DNA from: Brassica napus
Lineage: Eukaryota > Streptophyta > Magnoliopsida > Brassicales > Brassicaceae
Direction: 5' to 3'
DNA length: 64,000 nucleotides
Assembly: GCF_020379485.1 (NCBI RefSeq)
Contig: NC_063444.1
Location: 2,118,652-2,182,651, forward strand
Under the pieces are notes generated by a model that saw nothing but the letters and a program-made list of their open reading frames with translations, was not told the origin of the DNA and made no database searches. This document shows positions 12,419-23,408 of this stretch, piece by piece (the stretch's first letter is position 1; every line of letters starts with the position of its first letter). A program made the translations under genes and the position numbers.

Positions 12419-12697
12419 TCAAACAATACAACCATAAGAATTCAAAAGACCCACGAATATTTCTTCTCTGCAAGGAATCGTTAATCCACCAATTGGATGG
12501 TTGAAACCAAACTCTTCCTCTGCTCGCCTAAGCAAACCCTGAAACGAAGGATGGTTCAAATACGAGATCGGAACCACGAATCGCTTCTTGTTCTCCATCT
12601 CTTCTCCGACATAAACCGCAACATGTCCTTTTGGGACACGAGACTGCTGTTTTTGCGACTGTTTAGAGTTGATAACACGCGAGAATCGAATAGCCAT
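12419..12697 (-). CDS. SAUR4: SAUR4-like small auxin-up RNA protein
   Basis: Single exon, 92 aa. The N-terminus is short ([19 protein letters not shown]), followed directly by the SAUR domain: [55 protein letters not shown]. The tail [12 protein letters not shown] is intact. It has the same strand and type as the SAUR5- and SAUR3-like genes on either side, in the order of Arabidopsis At4g34810-At4g34790, so it is probably the At4g34800 orthologue. Expected role: short-lived auxin-induced regulator of PP2C-D phosphatases and cell expansion (family knowledge). A TATA box lies about 110 bp upstream. Confidence 0.9.
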   Translation of the reverse strand: MAIRFSRVINSKQSQKQQSRVPKGHVAVYVGEEMENKKRFVVPISYLNHPSFQGLLRRAEEEFGFNHPIGGLTIPCREEIFVGLLNSYGCIV

Positions 12698-12804
12698 TTC
12701 TAAAGTAATGAGATTTATAGAATCTTACAAGAATACTCTGTTTTATGAAAGTGGAGAAAGATTGAATTGATATTTTTTGGTGGAGTTGTGTTTCAGTTAG
12801 TTGT

Positions 12805-12812
12805 TATTTATA
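12805..12812 (-). promoter_or_regulatory. TATA box of SAUR4-like gene
   Basis: TATAAATA on the minus strand, 108-115 bp upstream of the ATG, the same spacing and sequence as in the SAUR5- and SAUR3-like genes. Confidence 0.65.
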
Positions 12813-14562
12813 GAGTTTCAAAAAGGTCACGGAATCAAACTTCGAATTTGAGTTTAATGATACAAAATATTTTTTATTGTATTTAAAAATTAGGAGTTTG
12901 CAGGTTTTCACATGGGATCTGCTTAATAATAAACTAGGGCTTCTTACCTAGAAAAGCATCAAGCTGATACTAATTTCTCTGGGTGACTTTAGAATATAAT
13001 CAGATAGGGACCCACTTTTGATCAAAAAAAAAAATCAGATAGGGACCCACCAAAGCTACAGAACTCACATGCTCTCTCTCTCTCTCTCATTAAAATCTCT
13101 GGCCATCACATAAAAACAGGCTTGGTCCTATTGGTTCTGATGAATAGACAACAGAAACAAGGGTCCTTATTAAATATTGATGACTATATACATTTTTGAC
13201 AAGTCTATTGTTGGCTCTTGAAAATGGTGGCTTTTGGTCTGTATGTGTTACCCCTAGAGCCCCACTCGAGATGACCTTTGCGTCTTAACTAAAATTGTGT
13301 TTACAAAACTTAATTCTATATATCATAATAACAGTTACTATAAAATCTAAATTTATTAAGCTTGTAGTCAAGAAAATGAGAAAACATTGAACATGCATTG
13401 TTTCTTTAGTTCTTATGTAGAATCAAGAAGTTCAAGATAACATTTAGGGAGAAGTTGTGTGTCTTAAAGAGTTATTTTATTTTATATATTATTAGTATGA
13501 TTTCTCTTAGAACCCTTAACTTATCAATAATAGTTCAGTCTTCATCACTGATTCGACAATAACATAAAGTTGGATGAATTTATTTAAGACCAACATTTGT
13601 TATCCACATTATACAGCGGAGGAAGGTTCGATTCTTTCAATAAGATCAAACCAACCGGTTGAAATGTTTCAGTTACATGTTTGATCTGAAACAATTAATT
13701 AGAAATTTAGAATATTTAGTATAAATCGCATGCATTTATGCATGATTAGTGTAGTTATAAGAAAACTCAGTTATTGTAAAGACGGTCACGTGTTGTATTT
13801 GCATTATTGTTATTATCACAATTATATCTTCCTAATAACAGAGAGTAACATGTGCTTGACAATCTATATATGCAATAATTAGATATGATTTATCGTTAAG
13901 TTTCATAAAATACTTGAGCAGTTCTGTTTGAGACATTTTTAACAGTTTATAATTTGTTTGTTATTCGAAGAAAGTATGTCCTATTTTGATTCATCAACGG
14001 TTACATACTACAACCAATTTAGCTTATTCAGAGTGCATGTGATCCACCATTCCTTTAAATATATAATAATGTAAGTCAGAACTGGTTATTCAAAATAAAT
14101 AACTACAATTATGTAATTAAGTGATTTCCCATTATGTAAAAGCTTTCCATATTTATAATATATTTTTTTCTTCAACAGTAGTATTAGAAACAGTAATATT
14201 TGGCCATTAAGTTTGTTTCTAATACATATTTGATTCCTAATATATTAAGCATTAATCAAACAAAAATGTCAGAAAATATGATCTTTGGCGAAAAGAGCTT
14301 CAAAAGTTCATGATCCTTCACAAGCTTTAGAAAAATTTAATCCAATCAGCCTCTAAATCTTCAGGTTCTAGTGGTTTGGATATGAATACTTGCACAACGA
14401 TTAAAATCTTATTTCGAAACACAAACTTTTAACGTGTCATACACACACACACTAAATTTCATATAATTCTCAGATAGAACAACAACAAAAAGATTCATTT
14501 CTACAACAAAAAAAAAGATTCATCAAAACCCTACTAAAACTATTAATTAATCAATGCGTTCC
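12813..14562. other. Gene-free spacer with small repeats
   Basis: No gene recognised. It contains a short direct repeat (ATCAGATAGGGACCCAC at about 12998 and 13033) and a (CT)n tract at about 13071-13088. The rest is AT-rich. Confidence 0.5.
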
Positions 14563-14880
14563 TCAATGCAGCTGCTGAGAAGTAATGAGATGAAGAAACG
14601 CTTCTTCTCGACAAGGAATCGTCAAACCGCCCATTGGATGATGAAATCCAAACTCTTCCTCTGCGCGATTAAGAAACTCTCTGAACAAAGGATGGTTCAA
14701 GTATGATATCGGAACCACAAACCTCGTCTTCTCCGTTCTTTCGCCAACGTAAACCGCTACGTGACCTTTAGGAACAAGCCCTGAAGCTGTTGTTGATGAT
14801 GGTGAACCGTTCTTGTTCCTCATAGATTGTGATTTGAAGATTTGCTTTGCATTTGGAAGCATGGACCGCACTAAACCCAT
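14563..14880 (-). CDS. SAUR3: SAUR3-like small auxin-up RNA protein
   Basis: 105 aa from the Met at 14880 ([19 protein letters not shown]). An in-frame Met at 14961 would add 27 residues, but it lies only about 20 bp from the TATA box at 14980-14987, so it should fall outside the transcript; paralogues also start MGL/MAI. The SAUR domain is complete: [61 protein letters not shown]. By order it is the At4g34790 orthologue. The family acts in auxin-driven expansion. It is the last SAUR before the copia insertion. Confidence 0.9.
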   Translation of the reverse strand: MGLVRSMLPNAKQIFKSQSMRNKNGSPSSTTASGLVPKGHVAVYVGERTEKTRFVVPISYLNHPLFREFLNRAEEEFGFHHPMGGLTIPCREEAFLHLITSQQLH

Positions 14881-14979
14881 CTTCTTATTTGTTTTTAAAT
14901 GAAACGTTAACAATTTTGTGGATGAAAAAAAAATCTTTGAAGCAAGTGACTTGATAGACAAGGAGGAGAAGAAGTTTCT

Positions 14980-14987
14980 ATTTATAG
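14980..14987 (-). promoter_or_regulatory. TATA box of SAUR3-like gene
   Basis: TATAAATA on the minus strand, about 100 bp upstream of the chosen ATG. It decides the start codon by excluding the in-frame ATG at 14961. Confidence 0.65.
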
Positions 14988-16626
14988 TAGCAAACTTAAA
15001 GCATGCAGTTTCCAGATAAAAATGACATGAATGTTAAAATAACAGCAAGATGAGATATCTCTCACTTAAAAAAACCCAAAAGTTATGGGCTGTTGGGCCC
15101 TCCCGTCATCCATCTGGCTCACATGGCTTAGCTCATCTTTATGTAAAGTCACCATATATATTTGTAAAATGTGACTGCACATAATGTACGTTTTTATATG
15201 ATTGCCAATATAAAAGGATGGGTATGTTTAATTAGAGCCTCGAAGTGGTGAATAGTGTGACCTGGGTCATAATAAGTGGGTCCAGTTCTTGAACCACTTT
15301 TAGCAATGGTTGACAGTACGTATGTTGAATTCCAAGTCCTAAAAGTATCCTTTGCTCTCAAACTAGGGGCCGTACTGCTGGGACGAACTATGAGATAGTA
15401 TAGAGATGGTTATATACCATTACTTATATATTATATATTAAAATAAAAATCTTTTTGATTATATATAAATATTTAATACAGCTCGATAAATAGTTTGATG
15501 AATTTATTTGCCATTGGATAAGGTCTGACTATCTCTGCATGTGATTTTGATGATGACGATTGTGACTGTTGCTAGGGCTGAGTTTGAATATGCAACATAC
15601 CACCGTTTAGTGATGGAATAGATCGAAAACTAAATCCTCACAGAACTATAGCTATTCGCTGCCTGTGTGGCCTACTACATTCTTGTTTTTCTATCTTACA
15701 TTATTCGCTGCATCTTACTCTTCGCATTTGGAATATATAAGATGCTTTATGTATATCGTTTAGTGATTGGTATCCTTTTTATGTTGAAAGAGTTAGAAAA
15801 AAGAAGAAGAGTTGCCAATAGAAACTGATAATAAAAATACTTAAAAAAAATACTTGGCTTACGCATCATCGCGTGTGTTTAGAAAGAAGCTTTGCATTTG
15901 TTCTTCTATATATGTTCTTCTAAGATTTTGAATCAGTTTTATGTTTCATTTCTTTTTAGAGATTTTAAGAATTATGCCAAGGTTCCATTACTGGACCAAG
16001 CATCTAGGACGTAAATTAAGTATACGGGGTTTTCAGATTTAAGAGGTGGACCACGTTAGCTTTCCAATAGATTTTCGTGGCTCCTAAGTCCAGTGTCAAA
16101 ATCATACGGATGATTATTTATGATTATCTATAACTATAAGTTATGGTGACTATTGATGGCATCTAATGATTGTTTTGTTTGGGTCTTCTTGTCACAACCG
16201 TAGCTTTACTATTAAACACATGATAATTATAGTGGTGTATAGTTATTTTGATATCAATAAATAAAATACAAGATCAACAGTGGCATATGGACTAGTAGAA
16301 AATTAGAAATTTACTAATATTAACCATGAACATACCATGATGCATATTGTAATTGAGGCATTTCTATTATACTGAACATAGAGATGATTAAAACTTTTGA
16401 AACCAAATATATTATGTCTTAGTATATAACGGTAATTGAAGTAACGCATGCGAAAGGAACATGGAATTGTTGATGAAATCTCGGATCAGAAAACGAAACT
16501 GAACGACCACTCATTGTTAGTCTGACACCGCTGGAAAGATTCCACCGAAACTATAATATACCAAATAGTGAATTGGAATTAATGCACCAATCCGTGGGCG
16601 TCTATGAGCTTTTTTGTTGATAACAT
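14988..16626. other. Gene-free spacer
   Basis: AT-rich flank between the SAUR3-like gene and the copia element. No coding region or transposon ends recognised. Confidence 0.5.
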
Positions 16627-16631
16627 ATGCG

Positions 16632-16944
16632 TGTTAGAAATATGAGAGAAGTGTTGTTGTGAAAGTTGTGTCTTTCTCATTAGCTCTCACTATCAATATA
16701 TAGTGGAGGTTCATAAGGGTTTACACAAAGGAGAGAATCTACACATTTAATACATTTGACTACAAATATCTAGACTTGGTCAAAGCTCATAAATGCTCCG
16801 GTTGAATGAGTCTTCATCTTGACTAGTCTTGGTCGGATGTAGACGGACCGGAGACGGGTGTAGACGGACCGGATAGTCGGGTCAGATGTAAACCTCCTTA
16901 ATGGTTAATGGCAATCCACATATCCATATCATGGATTTATAACA
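16632..16944 (-). repeat. 3' LTR of copia element
   Basis: 313 bp, plus-strand ends TGTTAGAAAT...GATTTATAACA. No difference from the other LTR was found by reading. It contains a repeated AGACGGACCGGA motif. Confidence 0.95.
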
Positions 16945-16954
16945 CTCCCCCTTG
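16945..16954 (-). other. Polypurine tract of copia element
   Basis: CAAGGGGGAG on the minus strand directly abuts the 3' LTR, the expected primer site for plus-strand DNA synthesis. Confidence 0.85.
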
Positions 16955-17099
16955 GATGCCATAACCATATCGGGCTTGTAATGTGCTAACGTTGCCTCAT
17001 TAAAACCTCTCCCGGAAAACCCAAAACCCAATGTGGTAAAAAGGGAAACCAAGGACAGGAAAAAGAGTACAACACACATTACTCCCCCTGATTTGGACA

Positions 17100-20000
17100 T
17101 CACTGAAGGTCCTTGAGTCTTCGCATGCCAATCTGCTGCGTAAGCTTCCTGAATGTGCTGGTGGGAAGTGACTTGGTGAAGAGGTCGGCTGAGTTCTCAC
17201 TTGACCGGATTTGAGTGACGCTGACCTCCTTGGCTTTCTGCAACTCATGTGTGAAGAAGAACTTGGGTAGTATATGTTTGGTTCGGTCACCTTTGATATA
17301 CCCATCTTTGAGTTGAGCAATGCAGGCTGCATTATCCTCATATATGATGGTCGGACCATTGTCCTCGACCATTCCACTATCTGATCGGATGTGTTGAGTC
17401 ATAGACCTCAACCATACACACTCACGACTTGCCTCATGCATGGCTAAGATTTCTGAGTGATTAGATGATGTGGCTGCTATAGTTTGTTTCATGGAACGCC
17501 ATGATATTGCAGTACCACCATGAGTGAACACATATCCGGTTTGGGACCGAGCATGGTGTGGATCAGATAAGTAGCCTGCATCAGCAAAGCCTACTAAACC
17601 ATCTTTGGTTTCATTGGTATAAAATAGACCCAAATCCTTAGTTCCTTGAAGGTAACGTAGGATATGTTTAATTCCATTCCAGTGCCTTTGGGTCGGACAT
17701 GAACTAAAACGGGCTAGGAGACTCACGGCAAAACATATATCTGGTCTAGTGTGGCTAGCCAAATACAGTAACGCTCCTATGGCACTGAGGTAAGGCACTT
17801 CTGGACCCAGGACATTCTCATTCTCGTCCTTAGGACGGAATGGGTCAGTGTCCACTCCAAGGGACCTCACGACCATTGGGCTGGTCAATGGGTGAGCCTG
17901 GTCCATGTTAAATCTCTTGAGTACTTTTTCTGTATATGCCTTTTGATGCACAAGGATTCCTCCTTTTATGTACTCAAGTTGTAACCCCAAACAGACTTTA
18001 GTTTTACCTAGGTCTTTCATTTCAAACTCTTTCTTGAGATATTCAACTGTTTGGGCGATTTCCCCAGGGGTTCCAATGATGTTCAAATCATCAACATACA
18101 CTGCTATGATAACAAATCCTTTGTTTGCAAACTTCTTTATAAAGATACATGGACTGATAGGGTCGTTCTTATAGCCAACTTTGGCAAGGTATTCGCTTAA
18201 GCGATTATACCACATTCGACCACTTTGCTTAAGTCCATATAAGGATTTGTTCAGCCTTATGCAGTGTTCTTCTCGAGAACCTTTATTAGCTTTGAGCTCA
18301 ACACCCTCTGGTAATCTCATATATATTTCGTTATCCAGTGGACCATAAAGGTATGCGGTTACAACATCCATTAACCGCATATCCAAATTTTCTTTGATGG
18401 CCAGACTTATTAAAAATCGAAATGTAGTTGCATCCACCACAGGGGAGTATGTCTCCTCATAATCGATGCCTGGTATTTGTGAGAATCCTTGTGCAACAAG
18501 CCGTGCTTTGTATCTTACAATTTCACCATATTCATTTCTCTTCCTCACAAATACCCACTTATATCCCACTGGTTTAACATTATAAGGTGTCCGGATAATC
18601 GATCCAAAGACATTCCTTTTCTTAAATGATTCTAACTCCACGTTTATGGCTTCTTTCCATTTGAGCCAATCTGATCTTTGAGTGCACTCTAGTATAGACG
18701 TGGGTTCATGATCCTCATCTAAGTCCATAACATCAAGGGCTACTTGGTATGCAAATATATCATTGATGTCGACATCTTTCCGGTTCCATCTTGTCCCAGA
18801 CATTAAATAATTAATTGAGATCTCATCATTAGCACCTTCAGTACCATGAGGCTCGGCGTCCCGAGTCTCATTGGTTGGTACCTTAGGCATGGCCATTTCG
18901 GCCTTGTCTGGACAATCTATGACCTCGGTTTCTTTTGCACCTTTCTTTAGTTTCCGAGGTCTTTTATCTTTGGAACCAATTGGTCTACCACGCTTAAGAC
19001 GTGCTTTAGACTCTGTAGCCACTTGATTGTGTCCATCTTGGACATCAATACTTATTGGTGCATTACAAGCTGGTATATAGGACTTAGTCACTCTTTTCGG
19101 GTCAGCAAAGGAATCAGGCAATTGATTAGCTAGCTTTTGCATATGAATTATTTTCTGGACCTCTAAATCACATGATTGAGTCCGAGGATCTTGCCATGAT
19201 AAGGATGTTTGATTCCATACAATTTCTTTGCCCAGCTTGTTATTTTCTCCCCCTAATGTTGGGTACTCTGATTCATCAAAATGACAATCAGCATATCTGG
19301 CCTTAAATAAATCTCCAGTAGTAGGCTCAAGATATTTAATAATGGTTGGAGAATCAAAACCAACATATATTCCCATCCTCCTTTGAGGTCCCATTTTTGT
19401 TCTCTGTGGTGGTGCAATAGGGACGTACACAGAACATCCAAATGTTTTGATATGGGATACGTCTGGCTCATGACCCGAGAGTAATTGGGATGGAGAATAT
19501 TTATGTTCACTGGATGGCCTTATGCGTATTAATTCAGCAGCATGTAATACCGCATGTCCCCAAGCTGATACTGGTAGCTTCGACCTCATGAGTAATGGTC
19601 GAGCAATCAACTGGATTCTTTTAATGAAGGATTCGGCCAATCCATTCTGTGTATGTACATGTGCCACGGAGTGTTCCACACTTACCCCCATGGACATACA
19701 GTAATCATTAAAAGCTTGGGAACTGAATTCACTTGCATTGTCAAGACGTATAGTCTTTAGTGGAAAATCTGGAAAATGGGCTCGCAGTCTTATGATCTGT
19801 GCCAATAGTCTTGCCAATGCTAAGTTTCTAGATGATAATAGACAAACATGCGACCATCTGGTCGATGCGTCAATGAGGACCATAAAATATCGAAATGTCC
19901 CACAAGGTGGGTGTATTGGTCCACATATATCACCATGTATTCTTTCCAGAAAGTTTAATGTTTCCTTACTCACCTTTCCAGGTGATGGCCTTATTATTAA

Positions 20001-20600
20001 TTTTCCTTGTGAGCATGGAATACATGTAATGCTCATAGGGATAGTTATCCTATCTTTCAAGGAATGGCCAGTTGAGCTCGAGATTATTTTGCGCATCATG
20101 GATCTGCCAGGATGGCCAAGCCTTTCATGCCATTGTTTAAAGGCTTCTCTGAACTCATTAGGAATTGAAGTGTTAGCCTCACTCGATTTTATATTGGCAC
20201 AATAGAGGCCTATTGATATAGCAGGGATAGTCTCTAGGACTTTCTTATGGCCTTGGGCATTTTCATAAATCAAGAGGAATTCTTTCTTTCCCTCGCCCCT
20301 AGTTTCAACATGTAGATCATTCATGCGAATGTCTTTGAAACTTAACAGATTTCTCTTTGATTTAGGAGAATATAATGCATTAGAAATTTCTAAATGCGTG
20401 CCTTTAGGCATCACTAAGTGGGCCGGGCCATGGCCTTCAATAAGGCTGGCCGTGCCTGCTATAGTATTGATATTGGCACTCTTTAAAATGAGGTTAACAA
20501 AATATCTTTTGTCTTTTAATATAGTGTGACTTGATCCACTATCCACTACTAGCTGGTTCTTGTCTTCTTTCATTTCTGAAAAATAGACAAGAGTCAACAC
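17100..20600 (-). CDS. pol: Copia pol polyprotein (protease, integrase, RT, RNase H)
   Basis: Open frame of 1166 codons. Domains in order: aspartic protease (VVDSGSSHTI, about residue 20); integrase zinc-binding HHCC (HERLGHPG ... CIPCSQGK, 150-200); integrase core with D at HGDICGP and D at IRLDNASEFSS; reverse transcriptase (KWVFVRKRNEYGEIVRYKAR, ARLVAQGFSQ, catalytic IAVYVDDLNIIG near residue 860); RNase H (GFADAGYLSDPHHARSQTGY, SNHSEILAMHEA). These activities mature the capsid, copy the RNA into cDNA and insert it. No stop or frameshift was seen. The first residues (MLTLVYFS) may come from an intron; a coding start near 20575 after a TTTTTCAG acceptor-like sequence is more natural. It shares its frame with gag. 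Confidence 0.95.
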   Translation of the reverse strand: MLTLVYFSEMKEDKNQLVVDSGSSHTILKDKRYFVNLILKSANINTIAGTASLIEGHGPAHLVMPKGTHLEISNALYSPKSKRNLLSFKDIRMNDLHVETRGEGKKEFLLIYENAQGHKKVLETIPAISIGLYCANIKSSEANTSIPNEFREAFKQWHERLGHPGRSMMRKIISSSTGHSLKDRITIPMSITCIPCSQGKLIIRPSPGKVSKETLNFLERIHGDICGPIHPPCGTFRYFMVLIDASTRWSHVCLLSSRNLALARLLAQIIRLRAHFPDFPLKTIRLDNASEFSSQAFNDYCMSMGVSVEHSVAHVHTQNGLAESFIKRIQLIARPLLMRSKLPVSAWGHAVLHAAELIRIRPSSEHKYSPSQLLSGHEPDVSHIKTFGCSVYVPIAPPQRTKMGPQRRMGIYVGFDSPTIIKYLEPTTGDLFKARYADCHFDESEYPTLGGENNKLGKEIVWNQTSLSWQDPRTQSCDLEVQKIIHMQKLANQLPDSFADPKRVTKSYIPACNAPISIDVQDGHNQVATESKARLKRGRPIGSKDKRPRKLKKGAKETEVIDCPDKAEMAMPKVPTNETRDAEPHGTEGANDEISINYLMSGTRWNRKDVDINDIFAYQVALDVMDLDEDHEPTSILECTQRSDWLKWKEAINVELESFKKRNVFGSIIRTPYNVKPVGYKWVFVRKRNEYGEIVRYKARLVAQGFSQIPGIDYEETYSPVVDATTFRFLISLAIKENLDMRLMDVVTAYLYGPLDNEIYMRLPEGVELKANKGSREEHCIRLNKSLYGLKQSGRMWYNRLSEYLAKVGYKNDPISPCIFIKKFANKGFVIIAVYVDDLNIIGTPGEIAQTVEYLKKEFEMKDLGKTKVCLGLQLEYIKGGILVHQKAYTEKVLKRFNMDQAHPLTSPMVVRSLGVDTDPFRPKDENENVLGPEVPYLSAIGALLYLASHTRPDICFAVSLLARFSSCPTQRHWNGIKHILRYLQGTKDLGLFYTNETKDGLVGFADAGYLSDPHHARSQTGYVFTHGGTAISWRSMKQTIAATSSNHSEILAMHEASRECVWLRSMTQHIRSDSGMVEDNGPTIIYEDNAACIAQLKDGYIKGDRTKHILPKFFFTHELQKAKEVSVTQIRSSENSADLFTKSLPTSTFRKLTQQIGMRRLKDLQ

Positions 20601-20806
20601 CTTAGATATTACATAAGGTTTAAAGTATGTTTTAATGGCTTTGTTTTATGTTCTTAATAATTTCGACTTTGTATAAGGCATATATATAAAGTAAAAACTT
20701 TATTTCATAAATAGAATTGCCAAAGTCATAGAACATAAAGCCAAATCAAGAATTCAAAATGCAAAGACAAAAGCAATATGATATCGAAATCTTCATATTC
20801 AGCCAC
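20576..20806 (-). other. gag-pol junction, possible 231-nt in-frame intron
   Basis: The gag stop (20799-20801) and the pol frame are in the same register, separated by an AT-rich stretch with stops. A strong acceptor-like end (GTCTATTTTTCAG, ending at 20576) precedes pol. A weak donor-like CAA|GTGGCT lies at the end of gag. Removing 20806-20576 would keep the frame. Copia gag and pol are normally one frame, so something must bridge the stop. The donor is poor, so this is a hypothesis. Confidence 0.4.
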
Positions 20807-21845
20807 TTGTAAGGAGGTCTGAAGTCTCAAAATCCTCATGACCATCTCTGCCATGGGCTTGATCATCCTCATGGTCCAGATCATTCTCATTATCATAATG
20901 GACGAAATTTGCCTCAGAGTTCTCGCCCTTTATGCTCTCCTGGTAGAGCTTAACAAGGTGTTGGGGAGTTTTGCATTTATTAGCCCAATGATTGGTCATC
21001 CCACAACGATAGCAAGCAGATTTGGTCGAGCTCGAGCCATGGGTTTTGAAGTCGGACTTATACCCACGGTTAGCTTGATGACCTCGGCTGTAGCCTCGGC
21101 CTCGGCTGCGACCAAGATGGTCTCGTGGTTGAAATCCACGGCCACGTGGTTGAAACCCACGGTTACGACCTTGCCATCTACCACGGCCTCTCATGCGACC
21201 ACAGTATGACTCTCTTGGAGTCTCATCTTTTGGCTCTACGGCCGCATGTGCCTCAGGCAATGCTTTAGCACCAGGAGGCCTTAGCTCACTGTTCATCATG
21301 AGCAACTCATTGTTTTGCTCAGCTAGCAACAAACAAGAGATTAAGGCAGCATAAGTGGAGAAACCCTTCTCTCGGTACTGTTGCTGAAGCACAACATTGC
21401 TGGTGTGGAATGTGGAGAATGTTTTCTCCAACATATCAGCATCAGTAATAGTCTCACCACAAAGTTTCAACTTTGAGACTATTTTGAACAAAGCCGAGTT
21501 ATACTCTTCCACAGACTTATAGTCTTGGATTCTCAGGTTTCTCCAATCATAAAGGGCTTTTGGCAATATCACAGTTTTCTGATGATTAAATCTGGTTTTC
21601 AACTCTGTCCAAAGTTCCAGAGGATTCTCAATTGTGAGATACTGGTCCTTGAGACCTTCAGCAAGGTGATGGCGAATGACAACAAGTGCCTTGTAATTAT
21701 CCTTGTCTGATGGCTCAGTGCCTTCAGTGATAGTATCACCAAGGTTTCTGGACCTTAAGAGGATTTTGGTATCAAGCTCCCATTGGAGGTAATTATCTCC
21801 GGAGAGATTGAGGGAAGCATATTCAAGGTTGTTGATTTTCGACAT
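20799..21845 (-). CDS. gag: Copia Gag nucleocapsid protein
   Basis: 348 aa, complete. The N-terminal MSKINNLEYASLNLSGDNYL and WELDTKILLR match the plant copia Gag start. The middle holds the UBN2-type capsid region (LWTELKTRFNHQKTVILPKA, YNSALFKIVSKLKLCGETI). A basic RG-rich stretch (about 215-270; GRGRWQGRNRGFQPRGRG) is followed by a CCHC zinc knuckle (CYRCGMTNHWANKC, about 280-293) and an acidic tail. Gag packages the RNA in virus-like particles. Codons are intact. A separate stop after Gag gives a simple way to make more Gag than Pol. Confidence 0.95.
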   Translation of the reverse strand: MSKINNLEYASLNLSGDNYLQWELDTKILLRSRNLGDTITEGTEPSDKDNYKALVVIRHHLAEGLKDQYLTIENPLELWTELKTRFNHQKTVILPKALYDWRNLRIQDYKSVEEYNSALFKIVSKLKLCGETITDADMLEKTFSTFHTSNVVLQQQYREKGFSTYAALISCLLLAEQNNELLMMNSELRPPGAKALPEAHAAVEPKDETPRESYCGRMRGRGRWQGRNRGFQPRGRGFQPRDHLGRSRGRGYSRGHQANRGYKSDFKTHGSSSTKSACYRCGMTNHWANKCKTPQHLVKLYQESIKGENSEANFVHYDNENDLDHEDDQAHGRDGHEDFETSDLLTSG

Positions 21846-23408
21846 CTAAATCAAATATCCATAAAGGAGAAAGGATTCATAATATAATTCAGGATTTGAA
21901 TTTATATGCCAAGGAGATTGATGATTTATTATGCATTTTATTTTCAGAAAATATTTTATATGCATTAAGATAAAAAATTTGTCAATCAATATGGATGGAT
22001 TTAAAATGCATCATGGACAAGACAAATAACTTTTATAATGTTCAAGATATTTGTAAACCAAAGTAGATTTTCAAAATCGGTTAAAACTTGGTTTATAATT
22101 TTGAATAAAGCAAATGTACTAAATTTTAAATGGAAACCGATTTTGTCTAACTATATGCAAACAGTGTGAATCATTTAGATGCAAACAACATGAACCACTT
22201 CAGACGCACTAGTATCATCATTGCTAAAGCTATGCGAACATGTATGTTTGGTTTCAATTATGTGATACCTATGTCCAGTTTTAACAATATGATAGTTGGA
22301 TGCATGCAAAGGTCAGTTCATGGATGATTCAAGTTCGATCTAATGATTTACTAAATGATACTATCAGGTATACAAATGATCAGTTCATAATTTAATCATA
22401 GAATCAGGTTCAAGGATGAAACTAGATCAAGTTTTATTTTAACTAGCAAACTTATGTGATCAAAATTCAGTATGATATAAAATCTGTTCATGGTTGGTTT
22501 AATTAACAATATGATCAAATGATTTCAACCAGATTTTATTCTACCTTATGACATATCAATTTTAAAACAAGACTATGGCTTATAAAACTTTAGAAATAAT
22601 TTTCAGTCAAAGATATGCACTTAATAAATTCAAACAAGCATTTATAAAATCGATTATGCATTTATAAAAATCATAAAAGGTTTTTAAAACTTTGATAGTT
22701 ACAAAACAAATATTAATAGTCAAGGATATGCAATGAATGATTTTAATTTCGATTTTATTGATGGGTTGACTGATTTTAGGGGATCTGGCCGAAAATGGCA
22801 CAGCAAGGATTGATGGAATTTTGTTTTGGCCAGATTATACACTTATGTTTATCACATCTGGTAAAATGGCCAAACAAAAGGATTGAATCAAAAGGTTTAA
22901 GCTTTCTCTAATAATTTTATGATTCATAAGTTTTTATAAACAAGATTCATGTAGATCTTTAGGTATTTTGATAAGTTTATAAGTTTTTAGAGAAACATAG
23001 AACCTTTAGAGAATTTTAAGTTTTATGGATTCAAGATACTTTTAGAATCAAGTTTCATATGGATCATATGGATCATAGAAACAAGATCAATATTTTAAAT
23101 CCATAGATTGTTTATAAGTTATGGATTCATATAGATCCTAGATTTGTTTCAGATATAATGGTGTTCTTTAGATTTCAAGGTTTTGATTTGTTTACCTTTT
23201 TCACCACAAGAATCTGAGAGGACCACCGTGAGAGTTGGCCGGAATTTGAGAGAGAGAGGAGTTTTCCGGCGGAGAGAGAGAGGTGGCCTGGTGGAGAGGA
23301 GGCTGAGCGCCGGTGGAGCAAAGGCTGAGCACCGGAGGAGCTGGCCGGAAAGAGGATCGCCGGTTGAGAGAGATTTCTCAGGTGGAGAGCACAATCGTGC
23401 TGATAACG
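21846..23408 (-). other. Copia 5' leader between LTR and gag
   Basis: About 1.56 kb of untranslated leader, unusually long for copia. Mostly AT-rich, but 23215-23400 is CT-rich on the sense strand. Directly after the 5' LTR the minus strand reads CGTTATCAGCACGATTGTGC; it shares TATCAG with the usual plant copia primer site for initiator-Met tRNA (TGGTATCAGAGC), but matches poorly elsewhere. A 102-aa frame (23149-23457) rich in Ser/Leu/Pro/Arg runs from inside the LTR across this site. Confidence 0.7.

Noticed and set aside
14881..14961. Upstream in-frame start for the SAUR3-like gene (132 aa)
   Set aside because: The ATG is about 20 bp from the TATA box, so probably outside the mRNA, and paralogues start at the later Met.
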